Below, one piece after another: positions 8,972-18,092 of a DNA stretch of 64,000 nucleotides. The notes beneath the pieces were generated by a model. The model was not told where the DNA came from and did not search any database. It saw nothing but the letters and a program-made list of their open reading frames with translations. This DNA is from Pelagihabitans pacificus (GTDB lineage Bacteria > Bacteroidota > Bacteroidia > Flavobacteriales > Flavobacteriaceae): assembly GCF_009371985.2 (NCBI RefSeq), contig NZ_VIKU02000001.1:1178001-1242000 (forward strand). Direction: 5' to 3'. The stretch's first letter is position 1; each line of letters starts with the position of its first letter. Made by a program: the position numbers and the translations under genes.

Positions 8972-9865
8972 TCAGCGCCTCTTCTTGTTCACCAACCACA
9001 CTCCGAACAAAATGATGAGTCCTCCAACCAATTGATACGCATTAATGGATTCTCCGTCCCATAGACCCCATAGTATAGCGACCAGAGGAATCAAATAGGT
9101 GACGGAAGCCGCAAAGACCGGACTCGACACCTTGATAAGATTATTAAAGAAGATATTGGCAATAGCAGTTCCAAAAAGCGCAAGTGCCAGTAGATACCAG
9201 ATAGCATCTTTCATAGCCTCATCACTGTTGATTTCTTCCAAAAAACCAGAGTAGGACACCAACACAATCGCTGGCAATATAGCCACCGCAAAACTTGCCG
9301 TGGTCACTGCCAACGGACTCAAATGTTGTAATTTGGTCTTGATGATGTTGATGTTCAATGCATATCCAAGGGCCGAGAGCAATATAAATATGGAATACCA
9401 ATAATTTTGATCAGGGCTGAATTCCATACCCGTAATAATTAATGACAGGGTACCGAACAGACCGATAAAAACCCCCACTAACTGTCTTTTGGTGATTACC
9501 AATCCAAATAGACCGATACCGACCAGAGTGGTAAGCAGTGGTACCGTGGAGTTAAATATGGAAGTCACCCCACTATCCAATTCGGTCTGGGCGACGGCGA
9601 ACAGAAAAGGCGGAAAAAAGCTGCTGAGGAGCCCGGCCATTACCAACCATTTCCAATCCTTCAGCATTGGCAAAGCCAAGGTTCGAAAACCAAAAAGCAG
9701 TAAGAACAAAGAGGCGAAAACGATTCGAAGTCCTCCTACCTGAAGGGCGGTCATACCAAGTAGCGACTTTTTGATCAAAATAAACGATGAACCCCAAATC
9801 AACGATAGGAGTGCTAAATACAACCATTTTTTTGCATAATCGCCCAAAGAGATAATTTCTGGCAA
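8972..9865 (-). CDS. EamA/DMT superfamily inner membrane transporter
   Basis: 297 residues with about ten transmembrane helices formed by two tandem EamA domains, each near 140 residues. The N-terminal motif WGSSFILIKKSLLGM, followed by a helix with GGLRIVFASLFLLL, is typical of drug/metabolite transporters. Substrates of this family (amino acids, nucleosides, other metabolites) cannot be read from sequence. It ends in a short basic tail (NKKRR). Confidence 0.9.
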   Translation of the reverse strand: MPEIISLGDYAKKWLYLALLSLIWGSSFILIKKSLLGMTALQVGGLRIVFASLFLLLFGFRTLALPMLKDWKWLVMAGLLSSFFPPFLFAVAQTELDSGVTSIFNSTVPLLTTLVGIGLFGLVITKRQLVGVFIGLFGTLSLIITGMEFSPDQNYWYSIFILLSALGYALNINIIKTKLQHLSPLAVTTASFAVAILPAIVLVSYSGFLEEINSDEAMKDAIWYLLALALFGTAIANIFFNNLIKVSSPVFAASVTYLIPLVAILWGLWDGESINAYQLVGGLIILFGVWLVNKKRR

Positions 9866-9934
9866 AAGTGCTACTTTTCAAAGAAAGATTTGTAGGCTTA
9901 TTTCGTAATTTTATCAAACATAAAAAACGATTCT

Positions 9935-10366
9935 ATGGCGAAGCTCAAAAACTACCTGGTTTCAGTACTTATCTTCTTTTTTATTTTTTCCTGCAAAGAG
10001 GAAAAAAAAGCAACGCAATCAGAAGGGCCTTCCCAGATGGAGCAGGTGATGGCCGTTCATGACGAGGTAATGCCAAAGATGGGCAAAATTGGAAGGCTTG
10101 TTGGCGAACTGAAAAGCAAAATCGATTCCACGGAGCAAGGGATGGCCTATGAAAAAGCCATGAAAGACCTTCAGGATGCCAATAAATCGATGATGGACTG
10201 GATGCAGGGTTTCGGAAACCGCTTCGACTCCGACGAAATCCTGAACGGAAAAGCCTTGTCGGAAGAAAAACAGCGATGGCTCGATGAGGAAGAGGCCAAA
10301 ATGAACCAAGTAAAGGAGAAAATCAATTCGAGCATTGCAAAGGCGGAGGCACTTTTAAAACAATAG
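9935..10366 (+). CDS. Small helical lipoprotein of unknown function
   Basis: 143 residues. A lipoprotein signal ends at the lipobox IFSCKE (Cys21), so the protein is probably membrane-anchored. The rest is Met-, Glu- and Lys-rich and predicted almost entirely helical, likely a coiled coil (QMEQVMAVHDEVMPKMGKI; EEEAKMNQVKEKI). Similar small lipoproteins occur in Flavobacteriaceae without assigned function. It is divergent from the EamA gene, with 69 bases between. Confidence 0.8.
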   Translation: MAKLKNYLVSVLIFFFIFSCKEEKKATQSEGPSQMEQVMAVHDEVMPKMGKIGRLVGELKSKIDSTEQGMAYEKAMKDLQDANKSMMDWMQGFGNRFDSDEILNGKALSEEKQRWLDEEEAKMNQVKEKINSSIAKAEALLKQ

Positions 10367-10418
10367 GTCGTTCTACTGCTTGTGCTGATTTAGCGCTTTC
10401 CGCTAGATTATAAGAAAA

Positions 10419-11555
10419 TCAAAAATTGGTCCACCAATCTTCTTGGATCGGCTTATCGCCATTCAAATAGATAGGTTCCCCTATTTTTGGGACTGTCCAT
10501 GGTATTCCCAATTCATTCGCTTTTTGGGTCAGGCGTTCCACGGGTTCGGTCCATGGATGCATGGCCAGTTTGAAGGAACCCCAGTGAATCGGCATGATAG
10601 TTTGGGCCTGGACATCGATTCCCGCTTGTACGGTTTCCTCGGGCATCATATGAATTTCTTTCCAAAGTTCGTTGTATTGCCCGCATTCCATCATGGCGAA
10701 ATCAAATGGCCCATATTGGGCGCCTATTTCCTTAAAATGTAGCCCGTACCCACTATCACCACTGAAGAAAATATTTTCTTTGGTCGATTGGATGATCCAA
10801 GAACACCATAAGGTTTTTCCCCGATCGTTCAATCCTCGACCCGAAAAATGTTGGGCAGGAGCACAAATAAACTTTAAGTCTTGAAACTGGATTTCATCCC
10901 ACCAGTCCGACTCCACAATGATATCTTCCGAAACACCCCATTCCCGAAGGTGGGCACCTACTCCCAAAGGAACGTAAAACCGTGCTACTTTATCTTTGAG
11001 CAATTGTACCGACCCATAATCTAGATGATCATAGTGGTCGTGTGAAAAGATAACAGCATCGATTTTTGGCAGTTTTTCCATGGCAATGGGCAGCTCTGCA
11101 CTAAAACGGTTCGCTCCCAACCAAGGATGTGGTGCCGGCACTAAACCGAACATGGGATCGATCAAGAGAATCTTTCCATTCATCTGAAGCAAAAAAGTGG
11201 AGTGGCCAAACCATATCATTCGTGTTGGCCCCTCATAATCGGCTATATTAAGGGAATCAATCTTTTCGACCGAAAGGTCTCGCTCGGGTTTGGTGTTGGG
11301 CTGTGGACTGAAATAGCCCGTAAGGGATTTAAAAAACTTGTCAAAACCCATCTCCATCGTAACGCCGTCCCTGTTGACAAAAACGCCTTCCTTATAGTTT
11401 TCGGAATGGGTAAACCTTGTTCTGTCAGCTTCGTTGGGGGTTCCCCCAAATTGCGGACTAAAATTCAAAAACAATACCGCAACGATAACCAGGAAAACGA
11501 CAAGCGCTAAAAAGAACATCCCCATTTTTTTCAGAATTTTTTTGAGTTTACGCAT
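10419..11555 (-). CDS. MBL-fold metallohydrolase (NAPE-PLD/UlaG-like), membrane-anchored
   Basis: 378 residues. One N-terminal transmembrane helix (about residues 12-31) is followed by a metallo-beta-lactamase fold with the metal motif SHDHYDHLD (His172, His174, Asp176, His177), the preceding WFGHSTFLLQ strand, and later AQHFSGRG, FSGDSGY and IHWGSF ligand segments. The arrangement matches N-acyl-phosphatidylethanolamine phospholipase D-like and UlaG-like hydrolases, so a phosphodiester or lactone substrate is plausible. It lies 3 bases downstream of the dehydratase gene, probably cotranscribed. Confidence 0.85.
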   Translation of the reverse strand: MRKLKKILKKMGMFFLALVVFLVIVAVLFLNFSPQFGGTPNEADRTRFTHSENYKEGVFVNRDGVTMEMGFDKFFKSLTGYFSPQPNTKPERDLSVEKIDSLNIADYEGPTRMIWFGHSTFLLQMNGKILLIDPMFGLVPAPHPWLGANRFSAELPIAMEKLPKIDAVIFSHDHYDHLDYGSVQLLKDKVARFYVPLGVGAHLREWGVSEDIIVESDWWDEIQFQDLKFICAPAQHFSGRGLNDRGKTLWCSWIIQSTKENIFFSGDSGYGLHFKEIGAQYGPFDFAMMECGQYNELWKEIHMMPEETVQAGIDVQAQTIMPIHWGSFKLAMHPWTEPVERLTQKANELGIPWTVPKIGEPIYLNGDKPIQEDWWTNF

Positions 11556-11558
11556 ACA

Positions 11559-12494
11559 TCAGAATGGCAAGTTCCCCAGATCAACATTACCTCCCGAGAT
11601 GATAGTACCCACTTTTAACCCTCTGAACTGTCGCCGTTCGCGGAGCAAGGCCGCAAAAGTTACGGCACTGGAGGGTTCAATAATGATTTTCATACGTTCC
11701 CAGACCATACGCATGGCTGCAATGATTTCGTCTTCGGTCACCCGAATGATTTCCGTTACATATTCTTTGATAATCGGGAAATTTTGATCCCCGAGGGTGG
11801 TACGGAGTCCGTCGGCAATGGTATTGGTAGTTTCGTTGCTTTCTATTATTCCACTTTGTAGGGAGCGATAGGCATCATCCGCTTCAAAGGGCTCACCCCC
11901 ATATACCTTGCAGTCGGTTCCAAAATAATGAGCCGCCAAAGCCGAACCCGCAATGAGTCCGCCACCTCCGACTGGACAGAAAATGGCATTTAAATCAGGA
12001 TGTTCCTCAAGCAGCTCCATGGCTGCGGTACCCTGTCCTAGAATAACCTCGAGCTGATTCGAAGGATGCAAAAAAGTAGCGCCCGTTTCTTGGGCAATCT
12101 GATCTGCCATGGCTTGCCTGGCAGCCAATGTGGGCTCACACTCATATATTTTTCCACCATATTCCCTTACTCCTACCTTCTTGACCTCCGGTGCGGAAGT
12201 CGGCATTACGATATGTGCGGTAATTCCCAAACTTTGTGCCGCCAAAGACAACGCTTGGGCAAAATTACCCGATGAATGGGTAACGACCCCTTTCCCCCGT
12301 TCTTCGTCGGTGAGCCGTAAAATGGCATTGGTCGCCCCTCGCATCTTATAGGCTCCTGCCCGCTGAAAGTTCTCGCATTTGAAAAAGACCTCCGCCCCTA
12401 CTGCCTTATTGATGAGCCTGGAACTTAATACCGGGGTATTGTGTATATAGGGTTTGATCCTTGCGTGGCAGTCTAGGAGGGTTTGAGAATTCAT
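11559..12494 (-). CDS. PLP-dependent threonine/serine dehydratase (or serine racemase-like)
   Basis: 311-residue fold-type II PLP enzyme. The Schiff-base lysine lies in FQRAGAYKMRGA, the phosphate-binding loop is GGGGLIAG and a SGN motif (HSSGNFAQAL) binds the substrate. There is no C-terminal ACT regulatory domain, so it resembles catabolic threonine dehydratase, serine racemase or 3-hydroxyaspartate dehydratase more than biosynthetic IlvA. It would deaminate a beta-hydroxy amino acid to a keto acid plus ammonia. It is the first gene of a pair with the MBL hydrolase. Confidence 0.88.
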   Translation of the reverse strand: MNSQTLLDCHARIKPYIHNTPVLSSRLINKAVGAEVFFKCENFQRAGAYKMRGATNAILRLTDEERGKGVVTHSSGNFAQALSLAAQSLGITAHIVMPTSAPEVKKVGVREYGGKIYECEPTLAARQAMADQIAQETGATFLHPSNQLEVILGQGTAAMELLEEHPDLNAIFCPVGGGGLIAGSALAAHYFGTDCKVYGGEPFEADDAYRSLQSGIIESNETTNTIADGLRTTLGDQNFPIIKEYVTEIIRVTEDEIIAAMRMVWERMKIIIEPSSAVTFAALLRERRQFRGLKVGTIISGGNVDLGNLPF

Positions 12495-12818
12495 ATGTTG
12501 GGAGAATAGCTTTTATGATACCGTAAAGGTAAGAGATGTGCTTATAGAAAACTATTTTAGGGTATATTCAAATCGAATTAACAAGAAATGGGCCTCGTTG
12601 GATAAATACATCGTGAATATGTCGCCACCTATTTTAATCGGGTAGATATCGAGACTATCTATGACACACTTTTGTTAATTTAATTTTATGACTATTAGCG
12701 TTTTATGACCTTTAAATACGCTAGAATATCCCAATATTTTGCTATCTTGTTATCACCTTGGCAAGACAACTCTGCCCGCTTTTTGGCAAAGTTTTCAATG
12801 GATTAAAAATGGTAGGTT
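12495..12818. other. Intergenic region between divergent dehydratase and RraA-like genes
   Basis: 324 bases without a convincing gene. It is AT-rich in the middle (around 12650-12730). A TAnnTTG-like element (TATCTTG, 12743-12749) could serve the plus-strand gene. A 9-base dyad CTTGGCAAG at about 12758-12766 is followed by a partial TTGGCAAAG copy near 12784, possibly an operator. I see no terminator or RNA gene. Confidence 0.35.
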
Positions 12819-13766
12819 ATGAAGTATTTATGTGGTATTTTGATTTTTTTTGTCGGTGGCCTTTTTTTTCATCTTCACTCCCAACAAATCAGTAAGGAAG
12901 AACTGATTTTTTTGACCCCGGAATGGAAAGGGGAGCGTTTCGAGGATGGAAGGCCCAAAGTGCCTGACGCCTTGTTGAAACGAATGAAACTGGTCACTTT
13001 GGAAGAAGCCTGGGCCGTACTGAAAGGAGCCAATTTCAAACACCAATATGCCGAAGGATGGCAAACGATCAATCCTGATAGTGTACTGGTCGGAAGGGCG
13101 GTGACCGCCACCTTTGTCCCGGGCCGCCCGGATATACATCGGGCCATTGACGACCGTGGCCATAATAAAGATGGCCGTATCAAATCCCAGAATGCCTGGA
13201 CAATCGACTTATTGGTAAAAGCCGATGTGTATGTGGTGGACCAATTTAGCGCACACATCGATGGTCCTACCATTGGGGATAACCTCGGAAATTCAATCTT
13301 TGCAAAAACAGGGAACGGCATTGTTTATGACGGGGCCATTCGAGATATCGATGGCCTTAAGGAAATTGGTGGTTTTACGTCGTTTTTCCGTACATACCAT
13401 CCGTCGCATCACTTGAACAACCCGGATGGGGAACTCAATACCACACTGATCGGCATCAATACCCCTACCCGTATCGGAATGGCTACGGTTATGCCCGGCG
13501 ACGTAGTTTTGGGAAGGGATGGAGGAGTCATTTTTATTCCGCCCCATTTGGCCGAAAAAGTGGTGAAAACGTCTGAAATCGTTCGATTAAGGGATATGTT
13601 CGGACATCAGCGTCTTCGAGAACAAAAATATACCCCCGGACAAATCGACAGCCGATGGAGCGATGAAATTGAAAAGGATTTCTCGAAATGGCTCAACGAC
13701 CATATCGACGAACTTCCCGTACCCAAGGAACAGATTCAGGAACTATTGAAAACACGTACTTGGTAG
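12819..13766 (+). CDS. Exported RraA/HMG-aldolase-like protein, copy 1
   Basis: 315 residues with a Sec signal peptide (about residues 1-22), unusual for this normally cytoplasmic fold. After a family-specific entry module (EWKGERFEDGRPKV) comes the RraA/4-hydroxy-4-methyl-2-oxoglutarate aldolase fold with the GDNLGNSIFAKTGNG loop and DGAIRD motif. Arg175 and Asp176 match the substrate-binding Arg and metal-binding Asp of HMG/CHA aldolases, so the site looks active. Such enzymes cleave keto acids to release pyruvate. It is clearly paralogous to the protein encoded at 16855-17793. It converges with the dehydratase-like gene at 13796 across 29 bases. Confidence 0.85.
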   Translation: MKYLCGILIFFVGGLFFHLHSQQISKEELIFLTPEWKGERFEDGRPKVPDALLKRMKLVTLEEAWAVLKGANFKHQYAEGWQTINPDSVLVGRAVTATFVPGRPDIHRAIDDRGHNKDGRIKSQNAWTIDLLVKADVYVVDQFSAHIDGPTIGDNLGNSIFAKTGNGIVYDGAIRDIDGLKEIGGFTSFFRTYHPSHHLNNPDGELNTTLIGINTPTRIGMATVMPGDVVLGRDGGVIFIPPHLAEKVVKTSEIVRLRDMFGHQRLREQKYTPGQIDSRWSDEIEKDFSKWLNDHIDELPVPKEQIQELLKTRTW

Positions 13767-13795
13767 AGGGGTCCGGTGGGCAATAAATACCGGCC

Positions 13796-15073
13796 CTATT
13801 CAAAGAAAGGGACTCCCTCGACCGCGTACTTGCGCATTCCTTCCTCATTGATCTCCACCCCAATCCCCGGTTTTTCGGACAGCGGTATAAATCCATTCTC
13901 GACCATAGCACCATCAAATGTTACAATTTCCTTGAACATGGGGTTTTTGTGAAAATATATTTGCCATTCCAATACCATAAAATTGGGTATCGACGCACAT
14001 ACATGACAAGAGGCCATGGCACCAAGATAGGATGCGACCATGTGTGGTGAAAAGGGCACATAATATAGGTTGGCCAAATTTGCGATGCGTTGGGCTTCCC
14101 CCAGCCCTCCGGCCTTTTGAAGGTCGGGCATGACGATATCGACCGCCCCGGCTTCCAACAGTGGCCGGAATCCGTAAGCTAGATAGTGGTTCTCCCCGGC
14201 ACAGATGGGTGTACTGGTCGATTCGGTAATTTTTTTGTAGGCTTCCACATTTTCCGCAGGGATGGGCTCTTCCAACCACATCAAATTGAGCGGCTCCAAC
14301 ACTTTGGCCACCCGTTCCCCGGAGGTCGTGTCGTAGCGACCGTGCATATCGGCACAAATATCGATATTCGGACCGACCGCTTCCCTGGCCGCTGCCATTT
14401 GATCGTACATACGCTGGATTTCGGCCGGGCTCGCCGTCCAATTGTATTGGTCATATTTATTGGGGTCATTGCCTTGGTCCAAATCGAACTTTACCGCCGT
14501 AAAGCCCATATCGACAGCCTCTTTCGCCGATTTGGCGAAATCCTCTGGACTGGGAAGTTTGTTCTGGTAAAGGGCAGTGTCCATATAGACACGAATACGA
14601 TCACGAAACTTGCCGCCGAGTAATTGGTACACGGGCAGGCCCAACGCCTTTCCGGCTAAATCCCACAAAGCCGATTCGACCGCGGTCAATACCGATACAT
14701 ACATCCCCGCCTGTGCTCCCTCAAAAAATCCGCGTCTTCTCAGGTCTTCAAACAAACGATGAACGTTCAAGGGATTTTTTCCTTTGAGCCGGTCTCCAAA
14801 AATCTTGACCAGGTGATAGGTGCCAGGAGTGGCATCGACCCCCTCACCGTGGCCCACGATGTCCTGATTGGAATAAATTTTGACAAAGAGACTGTGTCCT
14901 CCACGGATGTAACCACATTTGATATCGGTTATTTTCAAATCGGAAGGTGCTGATTTCTTGGAAGTACTATCAATGGCACGTTCGTACTCCATTCCGTAAT
15001 TTGTAAAAGGCATTCCGGTCAGGGCAGCGGTCGCCGCCACTTTCCCCAAAAAGCTTCTTCTTGAATTTTTCAT
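13796..15073 (-). CDS. Tat-exported enolase-superfamily (mandelate racemase subgroup) dehydratase, copy 1
   Basis: 425 residues. A twin-arginine signal (NSRRSFLGK, residues 4-11) directs folded export. The capping and TIM-barrel domains follow, with ligands for Mg at Asp242, Glu268 (WLEEP) and Glu294 (AGENH), the D-x-H-G motif DMHGR (Asp242/His244) also found in D-galactonate dehydratase, Lys195 and the C-terminal base candidate His344 (SPHMV). All key positions are filled, so an active acid-sugar dehydratase is likely; the substrate is not predictable. It is the last gene of the minus-strand run, 41 bases after the BASS gene. Confidence 0.88.
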   Translation of the reverse strand: MKNSRRSFLGKVAATAALTGMPFTNYGMEYERAIDSTSKKSAPSDLKITDIKCGYIRGGHSLFVKIYSNQDIVGHGEGVDATPGTYHLVKIFGDRLKGKNPLNVHRLFEDLRRRGFFEGAQAGMYVSVLTAVESALWDLAGKALGLPVYQLLGGKFRDRIRVYMDTALYQNKLPSPEDFAKSAKEAVDMGFTAVKFDLDQGNDPNKYDQYNWTASPAEIQRMYDQMAAAREAVGPNIDICADMHGRYDTTSGERVAKVLEPLNLMWLEEPIPAENVEAYKKITESTSTPICAGENHYLAYGFRPLLEAGAVDIVMPDLQKAGGLGEAQRIANLANLYYVPFSPHMVASYLGAMASCHVCASIPNFMVLEWQIYFHKNPMFKEIVTFDGAMVENGFIPLSEKPGIGVEINEEGMRKYAVEGVPFFE

Positions 15074-15114
15074 GGTTTTTCAAATTTATCGATGGTTCAA
15101 CTTAAACGAGTCCC

Positions 15115-16224
15115 CTATCTTTTTTCAGGGACCGCCCCTACCGCTTCGTCCGTTGGTTTTCCGCTCCAATAGGACGCCAATATGGAACCGGTGATATTCA
15201 TCAAAGGCCCGAACACGGCCGGGGCCAGCCCCATAGTCGCAATTTTTCCTAAAGAATCGGCTATACCCGAAGCGAGTCCTCCGTTTTGCATGCCGACCTC
15301 TATGGCAATCGTACGCGCATCCTGCTCGGACATCCGGAAGAGACGGGCGTACCAATACCCAAGGGTATAGCCAAAAAGATTATGGATCAATACCAGTAGC
15401 ATCAGAATACCTCCTATGTCTAACAGGCTATCCCTGCCCGCAGCGGTAATCACCGTAATAATCAAGCCAATGGCCAGCATGGAGACCAGCGGCATTGCCC
15501 TATCGAGCCATTGGGCTCCATCGCCCCTCAACTTATTGAACAAAAGTCCTGCGCCAATGGGTAGGATAATCATTTTGACGATACTCCACATCATCGCCAG
15601 AATATCAATTTCAATAAACTCCCCGGCCAGTAACTTCATCAACACCGGAGTAATAAAGGGTGCCAAAAGTGTAGCAATTGAAGTAATGGTGATGGAGAGC
15701 GCCACATTCGCCTTGGCCAGATAGGCCATGACATTGGAGGCCACTCCGCTGGGCGAACATCCGATCAGCACGATACCAGCCGCGATTTCCGGAGGAAAGC
15801 TACTGGTCTTGGCCAAGGTAAAACCCACCAGTGGCATGATCAACAACTGGGCCGAAACCCCGATCAAGACACCTTTCGGAGTTTTAAAAACCGCTGCGAA
15901 ATCCCCGACGCTCATGCTGGTTCCCATGCCGAACATGATAATCTGTATCAGGGGAATAATAAGACCCGTCAACTTAAATCCCGCTATTTCGGTAAAGAGT
16001 TCCGGATAATAGAGTGCCACGGAAACCCCCGCAAAAATCATGGTAGTAAATACGAGTCCGTTGTAGGCCCTATATCCGCTGAATCCAAAAGCTAGGGTTG
16101 CAAAGAAGCCCAGGAAAAACGGACCTGCCTGATGAATTTTTCCGGTAACGATCAAGACCACAATCCATAGGAACAGAAGGGCTGCAATCCCAAGCGAAAA
16201 TGCGTAAACCGTTGTTTTTTTCAA
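15115..16224 (-). CDS. BASS-family sodium-dependent organic anion symporter
   Basis: 369 residues with about ten transmembrane helices. The bile acid:sodium symporter signature is visible in MFGMGTSMSVGDF and in GIVLIGCSPSGVASNVMAYLAKAN, which holds the Na-binding broken helix. Bacterial and plastid members import bile acids, pyruvate, pantoate or other keto acids with sodium. Between exported dehydratase and aldolase-like genes, uptake of a keto acid such as pyruvate is the simplest hypothesis. The N-terminal ~85 residues hold extra hydrophobic segments before the core. Confidence 0.9.
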   Translation of the reverse strand: MKKTTVYAFSLGIAALLFLWIVVLIVTGKIHQAGPFFLGFFATLAFGFSGYRAYNGLVFTTMIFAGVSVALYYPELFTEIAGFKLTGLIIPLIQIIMFGMGTSMSVGDFAAVFKTPKGVLIGVSAQLLIMPLVGFTLAKTSSFPPEIAAGIVLIGCSPSGVASNVMAYLAKANVALSITITSIATLLAPFITPVLMKLLAGEFIEIDILAMMWSIVKMIILPIGAGLLFNKLRGDGAQWLDRAMPLVSMLAIGLIITVITAAGRDSLLDIGGILMLLVLIHNLFGYTLGYWYARLFRMSEQDARTIAIEVGMQNGGLASGIADSLGKIATMGLAPAVFGPLMNITGSILASYWSGKPTDEAVGAVPEKR

Positions 16225-16281
16225 AATAGTTAGATGTTAAAAGTGTTTCCGGGGCCTATATGACGGGACGAAAACTCGACG

Positions 16282-16734
16282 CTACAGTTTGTAAGCCTGT
16301 CGTGCCAATAGTTTCCAGCCCTCTCCTGTTTTCTTAAAAATCATCATCACTCCTATCCGCACATTGGTAGCCTCCCCTGCGTCGGCACCATCGGCCTGCA
16401 AGATATGGCGCACCACACCCACATCGTCCAATACCGAATATTTAGGCTCTTCCGTATCGATGTGCAAAAACTCAAAAGGGCCTTTGATCACCGCTTCCAA
16501 AAACTGTGTATGGTTTTCTATGGTACCGCTAGAATGACCATAGCTCAATTCGGGTAATGTCAAGGTCTTGAGCACTGTCTCGTTCTTGTCGATCATGGCC
16601 TGGTAAAAAGTACCCACTGTTTCCTCCAAGGTATTTTCCCCAGGTTCTACCTTTTGCGCGCTGACCAGAACATTTGAAATCAGAAATAGGTAAGGAACAA
16701 TTTTCGGAATGACAGATTTATGGAATATCCCCAT
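16282..16734 (-). CDS. Exported NTF2-like (DUF4440/SnoaL-type) protein
   Basis: 150 residues from ATG 16734, which begins a Sec signal peptide (ending at LVSAQ); the frame is open upstream to 16851 but that part has no signal character. The mature part fits the cystatin-like NTF2 fold: an opening helix (VGTFYQAMIDKNETVLKTL), LSYGHSSG and a closing strand pair (GWKLLARQAYKL). Members act as small hydrolases, isomerases or ligand-binding proteins. It sits between the RraA-like and BASS genes, so it probably handles a pathway intermediate in the periplasm. Confidence 0.75.
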   Translation of the reverse strand: MGIFHKSVIPKIVPYLFLISNVLVSAQKVEPGENTLEETVGTFYQAMIDKNETVLKTLTLPELSYGHSSGTIENHTQFLEAVIKGPFEFLHIDTEEPKYSVLDDVGVVRHILQADGADAGEATNVRIGVMMIFKKTGEGWKLLARQAYKL

Positions 16735-16854
16735 GGCAAAATATTTAAAAGGATGGTACCATCGATAGGATGATATGTTGGTGGCTACAAGGCTAAAAAA
16801 AATAGGACAATAACCTCTTCGGTGGTGTTCTTTTAAGCGGAACAATCCCATATC

Positions 16855-17793
16855 TTATTCTTTATCGGTATTATTGAGATAGTCGTCCAATTCCTTTCGT
16901 GTCATCGGTAATTTGTTATCTGGATATTCTTTGATCCAATTCCGGAAATCTGCCTCTATCGCTGAGGTCCATTTCGTATCGATCTGGCCCGGGGCATACT
17001 TTTTTTCCCGAAGCCGTTGAAACCCGAACTGGTCCCTTAGCCCTACCACCTCGGAAGAAAGTACCAATTCACTGGCAAGATGGGCGGGGATAAAGATGGT
17101 TCCATGTCGATTGGCGAGTACCACATCTCCCGGAAGTATGGTCGCCCTCCCTATACGAATGGGAGTGTTGATCTCGCTCAGCATTTGCTCTGCTAAAAAA
17201 GAGGGGTCGTCCCCACGATACCATCCGTTGAATCCTTCGATTTCCAATAGTCCGGCTACATCGCGAACGCCGCCATCGAAAATGACCCCATTTTGCGAAT
17301 TCGCAAAAATGGCATTTCCCAGGTTGGAACCGATCAATGTGCCATCGATTATCCGTCCGTAGCCGTCGGCGACATACACATCGCCAGGAACCAGCATTTC
17401 AATCGGCCATGAGTTGCTTCCCCCAATGGTATCCCGATTTTCCTGGGCACCCTTGACTTTGATCAACTCTTTATAATCGGGACGCAACGGCATATATTGG
17501 GCGGTAACCACACGCCCGGTCATGACCCTGTCGGGATGAAGAATTTTCCAGTCACCCTCGTACTGATTGTGGTATCCTTTTCTTCGTAAGTATCCCCAGG
17601 CCTCCTCTATTTGGATATTCTTCATTCGTTTGAGTAGTGCATCGGATACCTTGGGTCTACCGTCGGGAAAACGTTCTCCCTTCCAGTCGGCGGTCAGTTC
17701 CATGATATATTCCGGCGTAGCCGCTACTCCTTGGGATTGGACCGAAGAGAAGGTTAAAAATGCAATGGTCAGAATGAATTGGATGCTTTTCAT
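16855..17793 (-). CDS. Exported RraA/HMG-aldolase-like protein, copy 2
   Basis: 312 residues, paralogous to the copy at 12819: it shares the entry module (DWKGERFPDGRPKV), the GSNLGNAIFANSQNG loop, the DGGVRD motif (Arg177/Asp178) and the C-terminal FGFQRLREKKYAPGQ block. A Sec signal peptide ends near residue 21. The two differ in the middle (residues 105-130 and 190-215), where copy 1 has a longer His-rich loop, so substrates may differ. It is likely to be a periplasmic metal-dependent aldolase acting on a keto acid; a noncatalytic RraA-type role is the alternative. Confidence 0.85.
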   Translation of the reverse strand: MKSIQFILTIAFLTFSSVQSQGVAATPEYIMELTADWKGERFPDGRPKVSDALLKRMKNIQIEEAWGYLRRKGYHNQYEGDWKILHPDRVMTGRVVTAQYMPLRPDYKELIKVKGAQENRDTIGGSNSWPIEMLVPGDVYVADGYGRIIDGTLIGSNLGNAIFANSQNGVIFDGGVRDVAGLLEIEGFNGWYRGDDPSFLAEQMLSEINTPIRIGRATILPGDVVLANRHGTIFIPAHLASELVLSSEVVGLRDQFGFQRLREKKYAPGQIDTKWTSAIEADFRNWIKEYPDNKLPMTRKELDDYLNNTDKE

Positions 17794-17976
17794 GTGATAT
17801 GGTTTGTTGTCGTTCTTGGTTTATTTGATATTTTTATAAGTTGTTATTTTGGCTTACACGTAAAAAAGGTAGTTTTTGAAATGATTAAGACACTTTTACA
17901 CGATCTCTTAAATTACTCAAAAAATCCGTATTGTTCCTTTTGGGCGCATTGGCAAGGTACTAAAAAGCTTGGGGCT

Positions 17977-18003
17977 GGGCGCCCTACTCAAGAATAGGGG
18001 CCC
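17977..18003 (-). terminator. GC-rich hairpin, possible terminator after the second enolase-superfamily gene
   Basis: A near-perfect stem (GGGCGCCCTA against TAGGGGCCC, one bulge) lies in the 299-base gap between the gene at 18093 and the RraA-like gene. On the minus strand it is followed about 10 bases later by a short T run (CTTTTTAG). It suggests that the two halves of the locus form separate or attenuated transcripts. Nothing else is seen in this gap. Confidence 0.4.
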
Positions 18004-18092
18004 AACAACCAAACTTCAACTAACTCAAACTCTACCTTCCAATAGGCTATTGCAACCTTGTTTTTTCTATGAACTTGTCACGGGTGCCCATG

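Noticed and set aside
12538-12645. 35-residue plus-strand frame in the dehydratase-RraA gap
   Set aside because: Short, GTG start, no recognisable motif, in an AT-rich promoter region.
13914-14441. 175-residue minus-strand frame inside the enolase-superfamily gene
   Set aside because: Out-of-frame shadow of a gene with complete catalytic motifs; its product lacks domain features.
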